From contig CAJUCC010000002.1 of assembly GCA_910585205.1 (NCBI GenBank), forward strand, positions 1-35,566: 35,566 nucleotides of DNA, in the 5' to 3' direction. The translations under genes were made by a program, and so were the position numbers. Under the pieces are notes generated by a model. The model was not told the origin of the DNA and did no database searches. It worked only from the letters and a program-made list of their open reading frames with translations. Within the stretch, counting starts at the first letter, position 1; each line of letters begins with the position of its first letter. This document shows, one piece after another, positions 32,878 through 35,566 of this stretch. This DNA is from an uncultured Lachnospiraceae bacterium. Lineage in GTDB: Bacteria > Bacillota > Clostridia > Lachnospirales > Lachnospiraceae.

Positions 32878-34830
32878 TTACGCCTCCGCTTCCCGACGGA
32901 TCTCCTTCGTGCGGATTTCTTTGCAAATCTGATCGATAAAGGCTTCCACACTCTTTTGCCCTTCGTCGCCCGCGAACCGGCTTCTGACACTGACAAGTCT
33001 CTGTTCCTCTTCGCTGGCTCCCACCACGAGCATATACGGCAGTTTGGCGATTCTGGCCTCCCGGATCTTGTAGCCGATCTTTTCGGAACGGTTGTCCACC
33101 GTTACGTCAATCCCATTGGCAGCCAGTTTTTTGCGCACCGTTTCCGCATAATCGTCAAATTTTTCGGAAATGGTCAGAATACGCACCTGTTCCGGACAGA
33201 GCCAAGTCGGGAATTTGCCTGCGTACTTCTCGATCAGCCATGCCAGCGTCCGCTCATAACATCCCAGGGATGTCCTGTGGATAATATAAGGCCGGATTTT
33301 ATCACCGTTTTGGTCGATATAATACATATCAAAATTTTCGGCAATGGCACAGTCGAGCTGAATGGTAATCATGGTGTCTTCCTTGCCGTAAACATTTTTC
33401 GCCTGAATGTCAATCTTGGGGCCGTAGAAAGCCGCCTCGCCGTCCGCCTCGGTAAAGGGCAGATTGTTCTCTGTCAGAATCTGGCGCAGCGCATCCTGTG
33501 TCTTTTCCCAGTACGCTTCGTCGCCCAGATATTTCTCCCGGTTATTCGGGTCCCATTTGGACAGGCGGTATGTCACATCTTCCAGCAGACCCAATGTGCC
33601 GAGCACATAGTTCGCCAGATTGAGGCAGCTTTTCAGCTCCTCTTCCGCCTGATCGGGCCGGATAACCAGATGGCCCTCGGAAATGGTGAACTGACGCACC
33701 CGGGTCAGGCCGTGCATCTCGCCCGAATCTTCGTTTCGGAACAGGGTCGATGTCTCTCCGTAACGGATGGGCAGATCCCGGTAGGAATGCTGTCCGTTCT
33801 TATAACAATAGTACTGGAACGGGCAGGTCATGGGACGCAGGGCAAACACCTCTTTCTCTTTCTCCTCGTCGCCCAGTACAAACATACCGTCTTTATAATG
33901 ATCCCAGTGCCCGGATATTTTATACAGATCACTTTTGGCCATCAGTGGTGTCTTCGTCCGCACATAGCCCCACTCGTTGTCTTCCAGATCTTCAATCCAG
34001 CGCTGCAGCTTCATAATCATCTTGACACCCTTCGGCATCAGAAGCGGCAGGCCCTGTCCGACCACATCCACGGTCGTAAACAGCTCCATCTCGCGCCCCA
34101 GCCTGTTGTGATCGCGCTTTTTAATGTCCTCGAGATGCGCCAGATAAGCGGCCAGTTCATCCTTTGTGGGAAACGCCGTGCCGTAAATTCTCTGCAGCTG
34201 CGCTTTCGAAGAATCGCCTCTCCAGTACGCCATGGAGGAGGAAATCAGCTTAAAGGCTTTGATGTTTTTCGTGCTCATCAGATGGGGCCCCGCACACAGA
34301 TCGACAAAACCGCCCTGATCGTAAAACGAGATCTCGGCATCTTCCGGCAGTTCACGGATCAGCTCCACTTTATAAGGCTCGCCTGCCTTTTCCATATATG
34401 CCAGCGCTTCCTCCCGCGGCAGGGTAAAACGTTCCAGCTTATGCCCCTCTTTGATTATCTTTTTCATTTCCGTTTCCAGATTGTCCAGGTCTTCCCGGGA
34501 AAAGGGCGCGTGATCGAAATCATAATAAAATCCCTCGTCGATGGAAGGCCCGATCGTCACTTTGGCATCGGGGAAAAGGCGTTTTACGGCCTGTGCCAGC
34601 ACATGGGAACAGGTATGGCGCACAGTACGCAGTCCCGCTTCGTCCGCTGCCGTCAGAATCTGCAGGCTGCAGTCTCTGTCAACCATCGTCCGCAGATCCA
34701 CAACAGCGCCGTCAATCTCCCCGGCGCAGGCAGCCCGGGCCAGCCCCTGACTGATGTCTCCGGCAATGTCATAAACGGACATCGCCTGTTCATATTCTTT
34801 GCTGCTTCCGTCTTTTAATGTGATCTTCAT
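32878..34830 (-). CDS. thrS: Threonine--tRNA ligase
   Basis: About 650 residues. It charges tRNA-Thr. N-terminal TGS domain (about 1-60), editing domain with HTCSHVLAQAVKRLFPDAKV and VDLCAGPH, a class II catalytic core with MTCPFQYY and RTSLGCYER, and a C-terminal anticodon domain. ATG 34830 has GGAGG at 7 bases; ATG 34863 and 34836 in frame are less suited. The motif near the zinc His reads RVRQFTISEGH rather than the commoner RVRGFTQDDAH. No T-box leader fits in the 70 bp to pnp, so expression probably depends on transcripts through pnp. Confidence 0.97.
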   Translation of the reverse strand: MKITLKDGSSKEYEQAMSVYDIAGDISQGLARAACAGEIDGAVVDLRTMVDRDCSLQILTAADEAGLRTVRHTCSHVLAQAVKRLFPDAKVTIGPSIDEGFYYDFDHAPFSREDLDNLETEMKKIIKEGHKLERFTLPREEALAYMEKAGEPYKVELIRELPEDAEISFYDQGGFVDLCAGPHLMSTKNIKAFKLISSSMAYWRGDSSKAQLQRIYGTAFPTKDELAAYLAHLEDIKKRDHNRLGREMELFTTVDVVGQGLPLLMPKGVKMIMKLQRWIEDLEDNEWGYVRTKTPLMAKSDLYKISGHWDHYKDGMFVLGDEEKEKEVFALRPMTCPFQYYCYKNGQHSYRDLPIRYGETSTLFRNEDSGEMHGLTRVRQFTISEGHLVIRPDQAEEELKSCLNLANYVLGTLGLLEDVTYRLSKWDPNNREKYLGDEAYWEKTQDALRQILTENNLPFTEADGEAAFYGPKIDIQAKNVYGKEDTMITIQLDCAIAENFDMYYIDQNGDKIRPYIIHRTSLGCYERTLAWLIEKYAGKFPTWLCPEQVRILTISEKFDDYAETVRKKLAANGIDVTVDNRSEKIGYKIREARIAKLPYMLVVGASEEEQRLVSVRSRFAGDEGQKSVEAFIDQICKEIRTKEIRREAEA

Positions 34831-34846
34831 TTCCATTCCTCCAAAT

Positions 34847-34885
34847 AAAGGCTGAATCATCAACCACGGGATGCATCCAGCCTTT
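34847..34885 (-). terminator. Hairpin between pnp and thrS
   Basis: AAAGGCTG (34847-34854) pairs with CAGCCTTT (34878-34885), with a loop that contains GGATGCATCC. On the minus strand TTTATTTGG follows at once, and the thrS GGAGG begins 4 bases after the stem. It may terminate pnp partly or modulate thrS translation. Confidence 0.6.
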
Positions 34886-34900
34886 TGTGCTTTTCCTGTT

Positions 34901-35566
34901 TTATTTCTGCGCTACATCTTTCATCGAGAAGCTGATACGGCCCATCTTATCCTTTCCGAGACAGACAACCGTCACCTTGTCGCCCAGTGTCAGCACGTCT
35001 TCCACATGATTGATCCGCTCGCGTGCAATCTTGGAAATGTGTACCATACCCTCTTTTCCGGGCGCAAACTCGATAAATGCGCCGAATTCTTTGATGCTGA
35101 CTACCGTACCGGTGAATACCTGTCCCGCCTCGAACTCCGTGACAATAATCTTCACCATATCAATCGCCTTGTCAATCATCGCCTGATCCGTACCGCATAC
35201 GGATACGGCTCCGTCGTCCGTAATGTCAATCTTGACACCGGTACGCTCGATAATCGTATTGATTGTTTTGCCGCGCTGTCCCACAACATCGCCGATCTTT
35301 TCCGGATCGATCTGAATCTGTACGATCTTGGGCGCATATTGGCTGATATTCGGACGCGGCGCGGAAATCGCAGGTTTCATGCAGGTATCCATAATAAAGA
35401 GTCTGGCTTCCCGGCATCTCGCAATCGCGCCTTCCACAATGGCTTTGGTCAGGCCGTGGATCTTAATATCCATCTGAATCGCCGTGATGCCTTCCGTCGT
35501 ACCCGTCACCTTAAAGTCCATATCGCCGAAAAAGTCTTCCAGTCCCTGAATATCGGTTAAGAGCAC
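34901..35566 (-). CDS. pnp: Polyribonucleotide nucleotidyltransferase, C-terminal part (5' end outside window)
   Basis: The last 222 codons of PNPase, a phosphorolytic 3'-5' exoribonuclease of mRNA decay. The frame is open to the window edge; the GTG there is an internal Val codon. Visible: the end of the second RNase PH domain with the metal-binding GDMDFKVTGT, then a KH domain (IGDVVGQRGKTINTI) and an S1 domain (GTVVSIKEFGAFIEFAPGKEGMVHIS). The tail is short. It lies 70 bp upstream of thrS, separated by a hairpin. Confidence 0.96.
   Translation of the reverse strand: MLLTDIQGLEDFFGDMDFKVTGTTEGITAIQMDIKIHGLTKAIVEGAIARCREARLFIMDTCMKPAISAPRPNISQYAPKIVQIQIDPEKIGDVVGQRGKTINTIIERTGVKIDITDDGAVSVCGTDQAMIDKAIDMVKIIVTEFEAGQVFTGTVVSIKEFGAFIEFAPGKEGMVHISKIARERINHVEDVLTLGDKVTVVCLGKDKMGRISFSMKDVAQK

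Noticed and set aside
32956..34818. A 620-codon plus-strand frame opposite thrS
   Set aside because: It lies exactly over thrS in a shadow frame, has no ribosome binding site, and the protein is low-complexity-like with no domain. thrS is certain.
34831..34900. A T-box leader for thrS
   Set aside because: The gap is 70 bp and has no T-box core such as GGTGGNACCGCG.

Overview
The window looks like a piece of chromosome from a spore-forming, low-to-mid GC Clostridia, most likely a Lachnospiraceae member. The basis is the dcw cell-division/cell-wall cluster running directly into ftsZ and spoIIGA-sigE-sigG, a hexameric-type glutamate dehydrogenase whose catalytic residues are numbered one off from Clostridium symbiosum GDH, and small families (DUF5688, DUF5721-like, DUF4230-like) common in that group. 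Nearly all genes lie on the minus strand. The content is mostly core genome. I see no prophage, CRISPR array, insertion sequence or rRNA.

Layout from left to right. (1) 1-866, plus strand: the 3' end of an Rpn-like (PD-(D/E)XK transposase-type) gene with a 12-bp tandem repeat, then a DUF5721-like gene. (2) 901-5624, minus: fba with its own promoter; then a compact unit of a small secreted protein, a DUF4230-like membrane protein, RecQ and a NUDIX hydrolase. (3) 5679-10170, minus: gdhA, a helical hypothetical protein, a two-SH3b membrane protein, tRNA-Arg(CCG) bracketed by a perfect 15-bp inverted repeat, and a DUF5688 gene. (4) 10195-13667, minus: nrdR-yqeG-aroE-aroK-aroQ with overlapping ends, then efp with its own promoter. 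(5) 13728-16685: a plus-strand YlmC/YmxH sporulation gene whose 3' end overlaps tdk; tdk follows an acyltransferase and a secreted transglutaminase-fold protein that has lost its catalytic Cys and His. (6) 16728-19539, minus: spoIIGA-sigE-sigG behind a promoter with a 21-bp spacer and a perfect Spo0A box. (7) 19562-32639, minus: mraZ-rsmH-ftsL-two class B PBPs-mraY-murD-ftsW-murA-divIB, then ftsZ with its own promoter; mraZ is preceded by three 10-bp-spaced MraZ-type boxes. (8) 32788-35566, minus: pnp (5' end cut by the window) and thrS.

The main logic is growth and division feeding into sporulation. The dcw genes make and polymerise lipid II and build the divisome. FtsZ sits at the end of that block. 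The next transcription unit carries pro-sigma-E, its processing protease SpoIIGA and sigma-G, under what looks like Spo0A control. The most interesting items are regulatory (the spoIIGA promoter and the MraZ operator), the inverted repeat around tRNA-Arg, and the acyltransferase/dead-transglutaminase pair. I did not find a clearly new multi-gene system. All calls come from reading the sequence and from memory of the families; no searches were run.
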